DNA of 64,000 nt from Burkholderiales bacterium (GTDB lineage Bacteria; Pseudomonadota; Gammaproteobacteria; Burkholderiales; Nitrosomonadaceae), in contig JACKLR010000003.1 of NCBI GenBank assembly GCA_024235795.1, positions 310,001 to 374,000 of the forward strand. Direction: 5' to 3'. Shown in pieces: positions 8,874 to 18,191 of this stretch; within the stretch, counting starts at the first letter, position 1, and each line of letters starts with the position of its first letter. The notes under the pieces are model-generated. The model worked only from the letters and a program-made list of their open reading frames with translations. It was not told where the DNA came from and searched no databases. Both the position numbers and the translations under genes were made by a program.

Positions 8874-11800
8874 ATGAGTGCGATTTCGCCTAGTTCCAGT
8901 TCCAGCGCTAGTGCCAATTCAGAGCCGTTAACTGCCGTTATGAATGAGCAGGAATCGATACAACTCGATCCCCAGCATCCGTGGCCAGGGCTTGCGGCGT
9001 ACGACGAATCTTCAAGCAGTTATTTTTTTGGACGTGCAAGCGAAGCTGCAGAATTATTGCGCATGGTGCGGCTCGCCCCACTTACGGTGCTTTATGGCAA
9101 ATCGGGCTTGGGTAAGACATCCCTGTTGCAGGCGGGTTTTTTTCCGCTGTTGCGCAAGGCGCACTATTTTCCAGTCCATTTACGGCTCGATTACAGTCCC
9201 ACGGCAACACTAGCACCACTACAACAGGCGGCAAAAAAACTGCAAAACGCCTTGACCGAAGCGCAGGCTGACTTCACCCTGCTGAAAAACAATACAGATC
9301 TATGGCAGTATCTGCACCGGCGTGACCTGGAAGTCTGGAGCCACGATAACTATCCGTTAACCCCGGTTCTGGTTTTTGATCAATTTGAAGAAATCTTTTC
9401 TCGCGGCGCGGGAAATACTGCGCACATCCAGTCAAATCTGGACAATCTTGCGGATTTGATTGAAAACCGTATTCCAGCCAAATTAACAGAAAGCCTTGCA
9501 AACAGGGATCAGATGCAACCGCTTGATCTGATGTCCCAACGCTACCGTGTTGTACTGGCATTTCGAGAGGATTTTCTTCCAGAAATGGAAAGTTGGAGAG
9601 AACAGGTTCCCTCCCTTTTGCGCAACCGATTGAGACTGCGGCCTATGAGTCGTGAACGCGCCATTGAAGCGGTAGCCAGCGCGGGTGCTGCCGTTCTGGC
9701 GCCGGATGTAGCTGAACCGCTGGTCAATTTCGTCGGCAATCTGGAATCCGGTTCATCTGGCACAGTAACCGTTATCGAACCCGTCCTGCTGAGTTTATGT
9801 TGTTACCAGTTGAATCAGCGACGATCGCCAGCCGGCAAAGTCGACTTAACACTGCTGAAACAGGCTGGGCAGGATATCTTACAAGATTTTTACGACGACG
9901 CACTAAACGGCATGCCCGAACATGTAGCAATATTCATCGAAGACCATCTCATTCAGGGAGATCAGTATCGCGGCAGCTATCCGGTCGATCAGGCGATCCA
10001 GGATGGTTTTATCACGCATAAGCAGCTTTCCTTTCTTGCTGACAAATACCGCTTGCTGCGGATTGACCAGCAGTTGGGTACTCATCGCGTTGAACTCATA
10101 CATGACCGGCTGGTCAGTGTTGTCAGCAAAGCACGTGATAAACGTCAACGGCAACTAGAAAATGAGCGGCTCAGAATCAAGGAACAGGAAATACAGCGCC
10201 AGCTGGCATTCAAGAAATTAAGCCGCCTGGCGCGCAAGTTACGCGCAGCGTTATTACTTGCGGTATCCTTAGCTGCTTTTGCGGTATATGGCTGGTATTC
10301 TGCAGATCGTGAAAAAGAAAAAACATTTTTAGCGCAAAGCAGTTTGCGCGTGGTATCGGAAAGTCTGGACATGGCCAACGGTTTGCGTATTGGCGGAGAT
10401 GAACGTGCGATTCTGCAGTTGCTTGCAATCAACCAGATCACGCCGAATGAATATGTTGACGCAGCAATTCTGACTGTTCTGGCTAAAAAGAATGCTACTC
10501 AAAAAATCTGGAATACCGGCAGTAGAATCAATGCCATTGCTATCAATCACCAAGGTACCCATATTGTATCCGTTGGCACGGACAATTCGTTGCAAATCTG
10601 GGATCTTGAAGGCCGGCTCGTCAACAAACGGACAGATGCGCATCCGTGCAACCCTAAGGGTGGTAATAACCGGAATTGCAGCGTCCTGAACGTTGCGTAC
10701 AGTCCTGATGACACCTATATTGTAACGGCCGGCCAGGATTCGGCATTACGGCTATGGGATGCCAAAACCCTGCAACCCATTGGTACATTAAGTGGTCATC
10801 AAGGACCCGTAACCAGTGTTGCTTTCAGTCCTGACGGCCGCCGCATCGTATCTGGCAGTGAGGACAAAACGTTGCGTATCTGGGACACCCGATCCCGAAC
10901 GGAAATTGCCAGACTGCTTGGCCATGAAAATAGCGTAACCAGTGTTGTATTCAGTCCTGACGGAATGCGTGTCGCCTCCGGCAGTCGCGACAATACCTTG
11001 CGTGTATGGGATGCCGTGACATTTGAGCACATTCTTGCGCCGCTCGAGGGGCATAAGGACAGTATCACGAGCATTGCTTATAGTTCCGACGGATTAACGA
11101 TTGCGTCGAGCAGCAAGGATAAAACACTGCGTTTATGGAACGCACAGACGTTGGAATCTGTTGGTGAGCCATTGTTGGGTCATGATGAATTCGTGTGGCA
11201 GGTCGCTTTCAGTCCGGATAATACCGTTATTGTTTCGGCAGGTCATGACAGAACACTGCGTTTATGGAAAACAGAAAACGGCGCACCGATCGGTAAGCCG
11301 CTGCAGGGACATGAAGAATCGGTGATGGCCGTTACCTTCAGTCCGCACGGCAAACGGATTATTTCTGGCGGTCGAGACACGACGCTGCGTATCTGGGATG
11401 CGCACGATCATCAACCGATACATTCACAGTTGAGAGGCGGACATAAAAACTTTGTCGCCAGTGTAGCCTTCAGTCCCGACGGCCAATATATTGTGTCCGG
11501 AAGCGATGACGCCACCGTACAGTTATGGGACGCACAAAGCGGAAATACGGTTGGCATACCGATGAACAAACATACCGGATCATTAAACGGTGTTGCTTTC
11601 AGTCCGGACGGCAAATGGATAGTTTCCGGAGCAAGTGATCGCCTATTATGTCTGTGGGAGACGGAAAGCCAAACACTGGTATACAAAATGGTTGGGCATG
11701 AAGACGGCATTGAAAGTGTCGCCTTTAGTCCCGACGGCCAGTACATCGCTTCAGGCAGTAAGGACGATACCGTGCGTCTGTGGGATAGACAAAGCGGCCG

Positions 11801-12431
11801 ACTGACCGGTAAACCGCTGACCGGTCATGACAAAATGGTGCGCGGCGTGGCGTTCAGTCCCAGTGGTGACATTGTCGCTTCGGCAAGCTATGATGGCACC
11901 GTACGGTTATGGAATGTACGAACTGGCCACCTGGTTGTTGAGCTGGACGCGCATGACGATGCAGTGACCAGCGTGGCTTTCAGTCCGGACAACAAATATC
12001 TGGTTTCTGGCAGCAAGGATAACACACTGATTCTATGGAATATGGAAACATATCAACCGGTTGGCGAGCCATTCACCGGGCACGTAAATCGCGTCAATAG
12101 CGTGGCTTTCAGCCCTGACGGCAAACGTATCGTTTCAGGCAGCAGTGATCAAACATTGCGTCTGTGGAACAGAGAAACCGGACAGCAGATCGGCAAACCC
12201 ATGCGTGGGCATGAGAAGCGCGTCAATAGCGTATCCTTTAATCCGGATGGCACCCGCATTGTATCCGGCAGCGATGACATGACATTGCGCATCTGGCCGG
12301 CTGAAAATAACTGGGTGGAACAGCTGTGCAGTAAATTGACGCGCAATATGAGCCATGAGGAATGGAATGCGTGGATTTCTTCCGATATTGAATATAAAAA
12401 ACAATGCCCCGACCTGCGGACTCTGCCCTGA
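8874..12431 (+). CDS. nSTAND-type NTPase with transmembrane helix and 14 WD40 repeats
   Basis: The 1185-residue protein opens with a Ser-rich leader, then HPWPGLAAYDE...FFGR, the signature of novel STAND (nSTAND1-type) NTPases. Walker A is GKSGLGKT (75-82), Walker B is VLVFDQFEE (165-173), and ELIHDRL (407-413) closes the NTPase module. A charged coiled stretch (about 420-455) leads to one predicted membrane helix (about 458-475). From about 545 to 1145 I count 14 WD40 repeats with cores such as SVAFSPDGKRIVSGS, enough for two seven-bladed propellers. STAND proteins oligomerise on ligand binding, and WD40 propellers usually sense it. A 12-bp gap from the SIR2-like/TIR gene implies one operon. 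An internal ATG at 8941 is an alternative start. Confidence 0.9.
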   Translation: MSAISPSSSSSASANSEPLTAVMNEQESIQLDPQHPWPGLAAYDESSSSYFFGRASEAAELLRMVRLAPLTVLYGKSGLGKTSLLQAGFFPLLRKAHYFPVHLRLDYSPTATLAPLQQAAKKLQNALTEAQADFTLLKNNTDLWQYLHRRDLEVWSHDNYPLTPVLVFDQFEEIFSRGAGNTAHIQSNLDNLADLIENRIPAKLTESLANRDQMQPLDLMSQRYRVVLAFREDFLPEMESWREQVPSLLRNRLRLRPMSRERAIEAVASAGAAVLAPDVAEPLVNFVGNLESGSSGTVTVIEPVLLSLCCYQLNQRRSPAGKVDLTLLKQAGQDILQDFYDDALNGMPEHVAIFIEDHLIQGDQYRGSYPVDQAIQDGFITHKQLSFLADKYRLLRIDQQLGTHRVELIHDRLVSVVSKARDKRQRQLENERLRIKEQEIQRQLAFKKLSRLARKLRAALLLAVSLAAFAVYGWYSADREKEKTFLAQSSLRVVSESLDMANGLRIGGDERAILQLLAINQITPNEYVDAAILTVLAKKNATQKIWNTGSRINAIAINHQGTHIVSVGTDNSLQIWDLEGRLVNKRTDAHPCNPKGGNNRNCSVLNVAYSPDDTYIVTAGQDSALRLWDAKTLQPIGTLSGHQGPVTSVAFSPDGRRIVSGSEDKTLRIWDTRSRTEIARLLGHENSVTSVVFSPDGMRVASGSRDNTLRVWDAVTFEHILAPLEGHKDSITSIAYSSDGLTIASSSKDKTLRLWNAQTLESVGEPLLGHDEFVWQVAFSPDNTVIVSAGHDRTLRLWKTENGAPIGKPLQGHEESVMAVTFSPHGKRIISGGRDTTLRIWDAHDHQPIHSQLRGGHKNFVASVAFSPDGQYIVSGSDDATVQLWDAQSGNTVGIPMNKHTGSLNGVAFSPDGKWIVSGASDRLLCLWETESQTLVYKMVGHEDGIESVAFSPDGQYIASGSKDDTVRLWDRQSGRLTGKPLTGHDKMVRGVAFSPSGDIVASASYDGTVRLWNVRTGHLVVELDAHDDAVTSVAFSPDNKYLVSGSKDNTLILWNMETYQPVGEPFTGHVNRVNSVAFSPDGKRIVSGSSDQTLRLWNRETGQQIGKPMRGHEKRVNSVSFNPDGTRIVSGSDDMTLRIWPAENNWVEQLCSKLTRNMSHEEWNAWISSDIEYKKQCPDLRTLP

Positions 12432-12456
12432 CAATCAGGCTTCAAATTTTGAAAGC

Positions 12457-14154
12457 TTACTCACCTTGATGTACCACCAGCTGACTAAATGGAATATTCC
12501 ATTGCTGCCGGGTGCACACGTCAACCGCAAACCGCTGCAAATCGCGCCGGATTGAGTTGTAATCACCCGCTGCACTGCCATCAAATGTCGCTATGATCTT
12601 GAAATCGAGTGACGATGCATTTGCCAGTTCAAAATAAACCGAGAGTTTTTTTAGCGCGTGGCCGTAGGATTCCTGCAACAACCTCTGACGAATACCGTCC
12701 TCTAGAATTCCTGGAATGGATGTCGTGCATTGTGACTGGTGTTTGTAATCAATGCCAATGACACTGGTAATTAAAAAGCCTTGCGACAGGTTCTTTGGAC
12801 TGGCGCACAAAAAATCCAATATGGTATACGTCTGCGGCATTGAGCCGTCACTGAGCGATAATTGTACATGCTCAAGGGTGATGCACTTGACCCAGCCGTA
12901 GCGGTCATCTGAAAGCATTACATAATCCCCTTCCTGGCAAGGAAACCAGGGCTCATTTTCCAAGTATGGCCGGGAAACATAGTTGGACAATTCAGACACG
13001 GGTAATCTTAGTTTTAAATCGGGTAAAGCGGGATTGGTCAGCTTCGTATAAACACTAAGGCGGTCTATTTTCATCGGAATACCGTTATAGTTGATACATT
13101 CACCTTCCCTGACCGCGCCGGTATTCATTAATAGTTTCAGTTCTTCGATATAGCGCGGGATGGAATTCTTGAGTACCCAGATAATACTGACCAGAAGCAG
13201 CACAGCAATCGCAAGCAATACCTGATCATCGCGCGCACTCAAAACATAGAAAGCCGCTGCAATAGCGAGCATGACAGTCAGGCTGTGATAAACAAGCGAG
13301 ATCAAACGCTGATAATAAGACCAATGCGTGCTTTTCTGAAAACCGATCCAGACAACAGCTTTCCAAAGTAGTTGCAATGAAAATAAAACCGCTACAAAAG
13401 TAATAATCATCATCATCAACGTAGTGCCGCGTCCAACAACAAAATGCTGTATATGCTCGGTAAAGGAGACTTCTCTGGCCGTTTGCGATTTGACCATCTC
13501 ATTGAGTTGCAGCCGTGCGACTTCCAGTAAATGGTTACTTTCCTGCAATTCATTGCGCCACTTTTTTTCAATCTTTGCAAATTCAATCAACGTGTCCGGT
13601 TCCAACGCCGCTTTGTCAAATTTTGCGAAATGATTCAATACTTCAGTGATTTCCTGCGTTTTAGTCTGATACCACATAATCTTTTTTCTCAGATTATCCA
13701 GTTTACGTCTGCTCTCAGTCATCTGACGCAATTCACTCAGAATCGGTTGGACAATTTCAAGCAAATCCTTTTGCCAGTCAAACTGCTTTTCTCCTTCCGG
13801 TTCTTCACTGATCAATTCCTGTCCTGCGGTCAGAATGAGTTCAAACGATGTTTCCTGATCTTCGATAGCCCGGCTAATTTCGTCAATTTCTGACTGGATT
13901 TTATTTTTCTCCTGCTCGGTTTTGGCCTTTCTCAACATGCCCAGCCGTTCTTCGATTTCTTTTTTTTGCAGTTGTATATTGTCGACAATATCGTTCAGCT
14001 TGCCAACGGGTAATGCTGTCTGCGCGTTCAGATTATTTTTCGATACTGTTTCAACCGCGGTATCCGCAGCAACGGCATAACCATAACTTCCAAATACCCA
14101 AATCAAAATGATCTGACTGATGATGCATATACAATGGATTGCTTTTATTTTCAT
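12457..14154 (-). CDS. MscS-like membrane protein with periplasmic coiled coil
   Basis: The 565-residue protein has a signal sequence (1-30) and a long Glu/Lys-rich coiled-coil region (about 45-230). Several hydrophobic helices follow (about 245-340). The C-terminal part resembles the soluble beta and alpha/beta domain of MscS-type channels: EGDYVMLSDDRYGWVKCITLEHVQL, then SIRRDLQRFAVDVC. It probably acts in mechanosensing or osmotic adaptation in the inner membrane, although the pore helix is not clearly recognisable. It lies 11 bp after the dinG-like gene on the same strand, so the two form an operon. It converges with the nSTAND-WD40 gene, leaving only 25 bp between stop codons. Confidence 0.75.
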   Translation of the reverse strand: MKIKAIHCICIISQIILIWVFGSYGYAVAADTAVETVSKNNLNAQTALPVGKLNDIVDNIQLQKKEIEERLGMLRKAKTEQEKNKIQSEIDEISRAIEDQETSFELILTAGQELISEEPEGEKQFDWQKDLLEIVQPILSELRQMTESRRKLDNLRKKIMWYQTKTQEITEVLNHFAKFDKAALEPDTLIEFAKIEKKWRNELQESNHLLEVARLQLNEMVKSQTAREVSFTEHIQHFVVGRGTTLMMMIITFVAVLFSLQLLWKAVVWIGFQKSTHWSYYQRLISLVYHSLTVMLAIAAAFYVLSARDDQVLLAIAVLLLVSIIWVLKNSIPRYIEELKLLMNTGAVREGECINYNGIPMKIDRLSVYTKLTNPALPDLKLRLPVSELSNYVSRPYLENEPWFPCQEGDYVMLSDDRYGWVKCITLEHVQLSLSDGSMPQTYTILDFLCASPKNLSQGFLITSVIGIDYKHQSQCTTSIPGILEDGIRQRLLQESYGHALKKLSVYFELANASSLDFKIIATFDGSAAGDYNSIRRDLQRFAVDVCTRQQWNIPFSQLVVHQGE

Positions 14155-14165
14155 ATTCCCGAAAC

Positions 14166-16118
14166 CTAAGAAACTGTAGCCTGTCGCTCCGTCAGGAAAA
14201 ACTGTTCCACATCGGCCAGTTGCCGGGTGCGCCGCATCGGCGGCAGGCTTTGCCAGATTTTCCGGCCGTACGACTTTGTCGTCAACCGTGGATCACAGAT
14301 CATGAGCACGCCGCGATCTGTTTCGTCCCGGATCAATCGGCCAGCGCCTTGCTTCAGACTGATCACCGCATGCGGCAATTGATATTCCATAAATGCATTA
14401 CCGCCCTCTTGGTTTATTTTTTCGATGCGTGCTGACAATACAGGATCATCCGGCGGCGCAAACGGCAGCTTGTCGATAATCACCAGCGACAGTGCTTCAC
14501 CCCGCACATCGATTCCTTCCCAGAAAGAATGACTGCCGATTAAAATAGCATTCTCAAGTTTACGAAAACGCTTCAACAGCGTTGACCGAGATCCATCGCC
14601 CTGCAATAACAGCGGAAAACCAATCAGCTCAGATTCAAAAGCAGTCGCAATCTGATCATGGATCTGCTGCATGGCACGCAAACTAGTGCATAAGAAAAAT
14701 GCGCGCCCCCTGCTGGCTTTCAGCACGGGCAGCGCTGCCTTGACGACATTTTCGATATAGTCCCGATGACTGGGTTCAGGCAAACCGGTCGGCACATAGA
14801 GCAATGCCTGTTCTTGAAAATTAAATGGGCTGTCCCAGCTGACAGACTGCGCGGTCACTAGCCCCATTTCTCCCAGATAATGGTCAAAATGCTTTTTAAC
14901 CGATAATGTGGCTGAAGTAAAAATCCAGGCCCGCGGTGTTGCGCTCAACTGTTTGTTAAAAATTTCCGCAATCGATAACGGCGTCGCGTTAAGCTGCAAG
15001 GCTTTACTGTACACCTCAACCCAACGCACAACCCCCCCCGTATCGGCATCGTCCCGCCAGCGTTTGATCAGATTGCTATGATCATTCGCGCGACGCCAGC
15101 AATTTTCCAGTCCTTCCGAACGCGCTGCTTGTTCCTCGAGAATTACATTTAATTCAGTTAGCTTTAACAATAATTCATCCAGTGTACGATGGAATGCGTT
15201 ATTTTTGGTCAGTGCAGACAAGGAAAAACGCATATTCTCCTCGGTAATTGTCAGACGCAAATCCCTTGCGGCTTTTTCCATTGCAGCAATCGCGTCCGGC
15301 AAAGGCACACAGTCTTTAACCGTTTGAACAGCTTCCACTTTACTGTCATGCGCCAGATCGATTAGCTGGCCGGTGCTAACCGATTCACCGAAGAATAGGC
15401 TTGCGGTTTGCGGTAGCTGATGCGCCTCGTCAAAAATCACTGTATTACACGCGGGCAACAGTTCAGTTAGCCCCTCGTCGCGCAGCATAACATCAGCGAA
15501 AAACAAATGGTGATTCACCACCACGACATCTGCAGCCAATGCTTTCTTGCGCGCTTCCATCAAAAAACAGTGTTTATAATTCGGACATTCCGATCCCAGG
15601 CAATTTTCCCGCGTAGCGGTCACATGATGCCAGACCGCCGCATTTTCCGGCACCGTATTCAGACTGCTTTTATCGCCATCCCTGCTGTTCATCGCATGAC
15701 GCTCAATCAAATGCAGATATTTGATTTCATCCTGATTGACAAAACTCAGGTAATTGTTTTGCAGGCTGCGTTCCAGATGATAATGACAGATATAGTTTGC
15801 GCGCCCTTTCAACAACGCCACAGTTACCGGCACATTCAACACCGAGCGAACACTAGGGATATCCCGATTGAACAATTGATCCTGAAGCGTTTTGGTGCCT
15901 GTGGAAATAATCACCTTGCCACCCGCCAGCAAGGCGGGCACCAGATAGGCAAAGGTTTTCCCCGTTCCCGTCCCCGCTTCGGCAACTAATATACCGTTTT
16001 TTTCAATGGCCTGTGCAATCGCCTGCGCCATTTCCAGTTGCGGCACGCGCATTCGGTAACCCGGTATATGTTTGGACAATAGACCGTCTGAAGCAAAAAC
16101 CGATTTGAGATCGAGCAT
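14166..16118 (-). CDS. DinG/YoaA-type iron-sulfur DNA helicase
   Basis: The 650-residue superfamily-2 helicase has Walker A AEAGTGTGKT (46-55) and the DEAH box (230-233). Four cysteines (111, 173, 178, 184) sit between them in the spacing expected for the XPD/DinG 4Fe-4S cluster. The family motif VVVVNHHLFFAD lies around 198-209. Motif VI appears as QGAGRLIRDETDRG near the C-terminus. These ATP-dependent 5'-3' helicases unwind R-loops or damaged forks. Length and full motif set suggest an intact enzyme closer to YoaA than to the longer DinG proteins. The gene is divergent from the HD-GYP gene, with a spacer of about 145 bp, and leads an operon with the MscS-like gene. Confidence 0.9.
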   Translation of the reverse strand: MLDLKSVFASDGLLSKHIPGYRMRVPQLEMAQAIAQAIEKNGILVAEAGTGTGKTFAYLVPALLAGGKVIISTGTKTLQDQLFNRDIPSVRSVLNVPVTVALLKGRANYICHYHLERSLQNNYLSFVNQDEIKYLHLIERHAMNSRDGDKSSLNTVPENAAVWHHVTATRENCLGSECPNYKHCFLMEARKKALAADVVVVNHHLFFADVMLRDEGLTELLPACNTVIFDEAHQLPQTASLFFGESVSTGQLIDLAHDSKVEAVQTVKDCVPLPDAIAAMEKAARDLRLTITEENMRFSLSALTKNNAFHRTLDELLLKLTELNVILEEQAARSEGLENCWRRANDHSNLIKRWRDDADTGGVVRWVEVYSKALQLNATPLSIAEIFNKQLSATPRAWIFTSATLSVKKHFDHYLGEMGLVTAQSVSWDSPFNFQEQALLYVPTGLPEPSHRDYIENVVKAALPVLKASRGRAFFLCTSLRAMQQIHDQIATAFESELIGFPLLLQGDGSRSTLLKRFRKLENAILIGSHSFWEGIDVRGEALSLVIIDKLPFAPPDDPVLSARIEKINQEGGNAFMEYQLPHAVISLKQGAGRLIRDETDRGVLMICDPRLTTKSYGRKIWQSLPPMRRTRQLADVEQFFLTERQATVS

Positions 16119-16264
16119 GAGAAAAAAAGCAATTATTGATGCGTTACTATTATACGCATCGAATAAACAAGGGATAAGACGGATTGAAGTCGGGAAATCA
16201 ATTTGCGTAGTTTACGTGATAGACTTCTACGACCAGCGATCGATAATCCAGCCTGTCCGAGCAC

Positions 16265-17593
16265 ATGAAACAACAATTCGTTAATACCGATCTTGATTCC
16301 CAGGCCGCGCTCTCCACGGCCCGGGTTATACATCGGAAAATCCTGATCCGACTGTTTGTCGGCTGGCTGTTACTTTGCATTGTGATTGGCGGTGCGATTT
16401 TATGGTCAGAAGTACGCCGCTTTCAACAGTTTGTTCACCAACTGGCATTGCATGAATCAACCGTGCTCAACAATGAATTAAATTATGATCTGACGCATCT
16501 CGACACAACCGCGCAACAGCGCCTGACCCATCTTGCGCAGCAACTCGTAAGGCAGAATTTCCTCATTGTCGAACTGTATGACCGCAATAAACAACTCAGA
16601 GTTGAAGCAATTCGTCCGGGAGAAGAGACGACAGAGAGCTGGATTGACCAGCATCGTCATCAGTTTCCACAACGTGGCGCGTTTACGCACGAATTTCACT
16701 TGGTTAATGAAAAATTATTAATACTTGTACTCGTGCCCATAAAAGGCAACGAGAACAAGTTATTGAGTCCTGCAGGGTATTTCGAAGGCATCTACCAGGT
16801 AGACGACAAAACCCTGGATTCGATCAAGTCAGAACTGATCCGCACTGTGCTGTATGTATCCATCAGCATCACATTCAGCACATTGTTGATGTACCCCATC
16901 ATTATGACGCTCAATCGTGGATTATTCCGGTTATCCGACGATCTTCTGATGGGAAATCTTGAACTCATGAATGTATTAGGATGCGCCATTGCCGAACGGG
17001 ATTCAGACACCAACACCCATAATTACAGAGTAACCTACTACGCATTGCGGCTTGGTGAAACGATTGGTTTGCCACGCAATGAAATACGCAACCTGATTAT
17101 GGGCGCCTTTTTGCACGATGTCGGAAAAATCGGCATACGTGACCCGATTTTACTCAAACCTGGAAAATTGACGCCACAGGAATTCGAAATTATGAAAACA
17201 CATGTGTTGCTTGGTGTGGATATTTTGAAACAGTCCAGCTGGATCAGTGGCGCACGGGATGTCGTCGAGTTTCATCATGAAAAATACGATGGCAGTGGTT
17301 ATCCGAAAGGACTCTGCGGTGATTCTATTCCTTTAAATGCACGTATATTCGCTATCGCAGATGTATTTGACGCCCTGACTTCCGAGCGCCCATATAAAAC
17401 ATCATGGCCGATAGATGAGGCGATAAATCTTATCGTACAAAAAAGCAACCGGCACTTTGATCCAAGATTAATTGATGCTTTTGTCAACATTGCACCCGCA
17501 ATTTATCATGAATTACGCAGCTTGGAAGAAACGCAAATGGTCAATAGGATACAGCGCTGTATTGCCCGTCATTTTCTGACAGCGGCAGAATAA
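16265..17593 (+). CDS. Membrane-bound HD-GYP cyclic-di-GMP phosphodiesterase
   Basis: The 442-residue protein has a first membrane helix (about 28-47), a periplasmic sensor region of about 145 residues, and a second membrane helix (about 192-216). The cytoplasmic HD-GYP domain carries FLHDVGKIG (His284-Asp285), the pair HHEKYDGSGYPKGL (GYP 345-347) and FAIADVFDAL. All metal ligands visible by eye are kept, so it should hydrolyse cyclic di-GMP, lowering its level in response to a periplasmic signal. It stands alone and divergent from the helicase gene. Another c-di-GMP protein of opposite and mixed activity is encoded at 31996-34035. Confidence 0.9.
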   Translation: MKQQFVNTDLDSQAALSTARVIHRKILIRLFVGWLLLCIVIGGAILWSEVRRFQQFVHQLALHESTVLNNELNYDLTHLDTTAQQRLTHLAQQLVRQNFLIVELYDRNKQLRVEAIRPGEETTESWIDQHRHQFPQRGAFTHEFHLVNEKLLILVLVPIKGNENKLLSPAGYFEGIYQVDDKTLDSIKSELIRTVLYVSISITFSTLLMYPIIMTLNRGLFRLSDDLLMGNLELMNVLGCAIAERDSDTNTHNYRVTYYALRLGETIGLPRNEIRNLIMGAFLHDVGKIGIRDPILLKPGKLTPQEFEIMKTHVLLGVDILKQSSWISGARDVVEFHHEKYDGSGYPKGLCGDSIPLNARIFAIADVFDALTSERPYKTSWPIDEAINLIVQKSNRHFDPRLIDAFVNIAPAIYHELRSLEETQMVNRIQRCIARHFLTAAE

Positions 17594-17635
17594 TTCAGAT
17601 CGAAACATGCAGAACACTCAAAATGCTGACTAACA

Positions 17636-17656
17636 CTGTATTTTACTGAAATACAG
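17636..17656. repeat. 8-bp hairpin after HD-GYP gene
   Basis: CTGTATTT and AAATACAG are perfect inverted copies around a 5-nt loop, 43 bp after the HD-GYP stop and before the convergent small membrane protein gene. No T-run follows directly, so it is only a possible bidirectional transcription end. Confidence 0.4.
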
Positions 17657-17743
17657 AACACGACAGGCACTAAACTACAAACGGACTTATTAAGTGGTTA
17701 TTCTATTTGAGATTTTACAGCAGGGTTAATCATATTGACGATA

Positions 17744-17980
17744 TCATCGGAAAAAATTCATGATGATCAACAGGCCGGCAAAAAAAATTGTGTAATAGGA
17801 ATACTTTTTGGCGTCTTTGGCATGGTCGTCTTTTGAAGGAAACTTCATATCGCCCCCTTCCCCGCCATATTTTTTCTTGATATAGATATAGACCTGATCA
17901 TAGTTTGAATACATGTAGCGGTGATAAATCATCGACATAAACGAGAATACCAGACCAATCCATCCAAATAGTTCTATCAT
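17744..17980 (-). CDS. Small two-helix membrane protein, unknown function
   Basis: This 78-residue protein has a predicted membrane helix at each end (about 2-20 and 61-76). They are joined by a basic, Tyr/Lys/Asp-rich loop containing KKKYGGEGGDMKFPSKDD. An AAGGAAA ribosome binding site precedes the ATG, supporting a real gene. The helix-loop-helix design with a charged middle suggests an integral inner-membrane peptide, perhaps a partner of a larger complex. I do not recognise the family. It is isolated, convergent with the HD-GYP gene and about 210 bp from the end of the glycan operon on the same strand. Confidence 0.6.
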   Translation of the reverse strand: MIELFGWIGLVFSFMSMIYHRYMYSNYDQVYIYIKKKYGGEGGDMKFPSKDDHAKDAKKYSYYTIFFAGLLIIMNFFR

Positions 17981-18191
17981 CGTACATTTCCTTCCAGCTA
18001 GTATCTGGAGAGCACGCTAAGATACTTAACTTCATTAATAGTCTCCACATAGTCTCTGTGCTATCAAATTGATATAACATTAACACAAGACAATCAATTG
18101 AACATCCGCTTGCATATCGATTTGAATGATATGCTGCATACTTTCTTTATCTTCGGATTGCTATTGAAACTGCGTTTGAATTATGAATGCC

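Noticed and set aside
10500..12310. Regular 120-130 bp periodicity suggestive of a DNA repeat array
   Set aside because: It is explained by tandem WD40 blades in the coding frame, and spacers are not CRISPR-like.
13531..13893. 120-codon plus-strand frame antisense to the MscS-like gene
   Set aside because: Phe/Leu-rich low-complexity translation mirroring the Lys/Glu coiled coil on the real strand.
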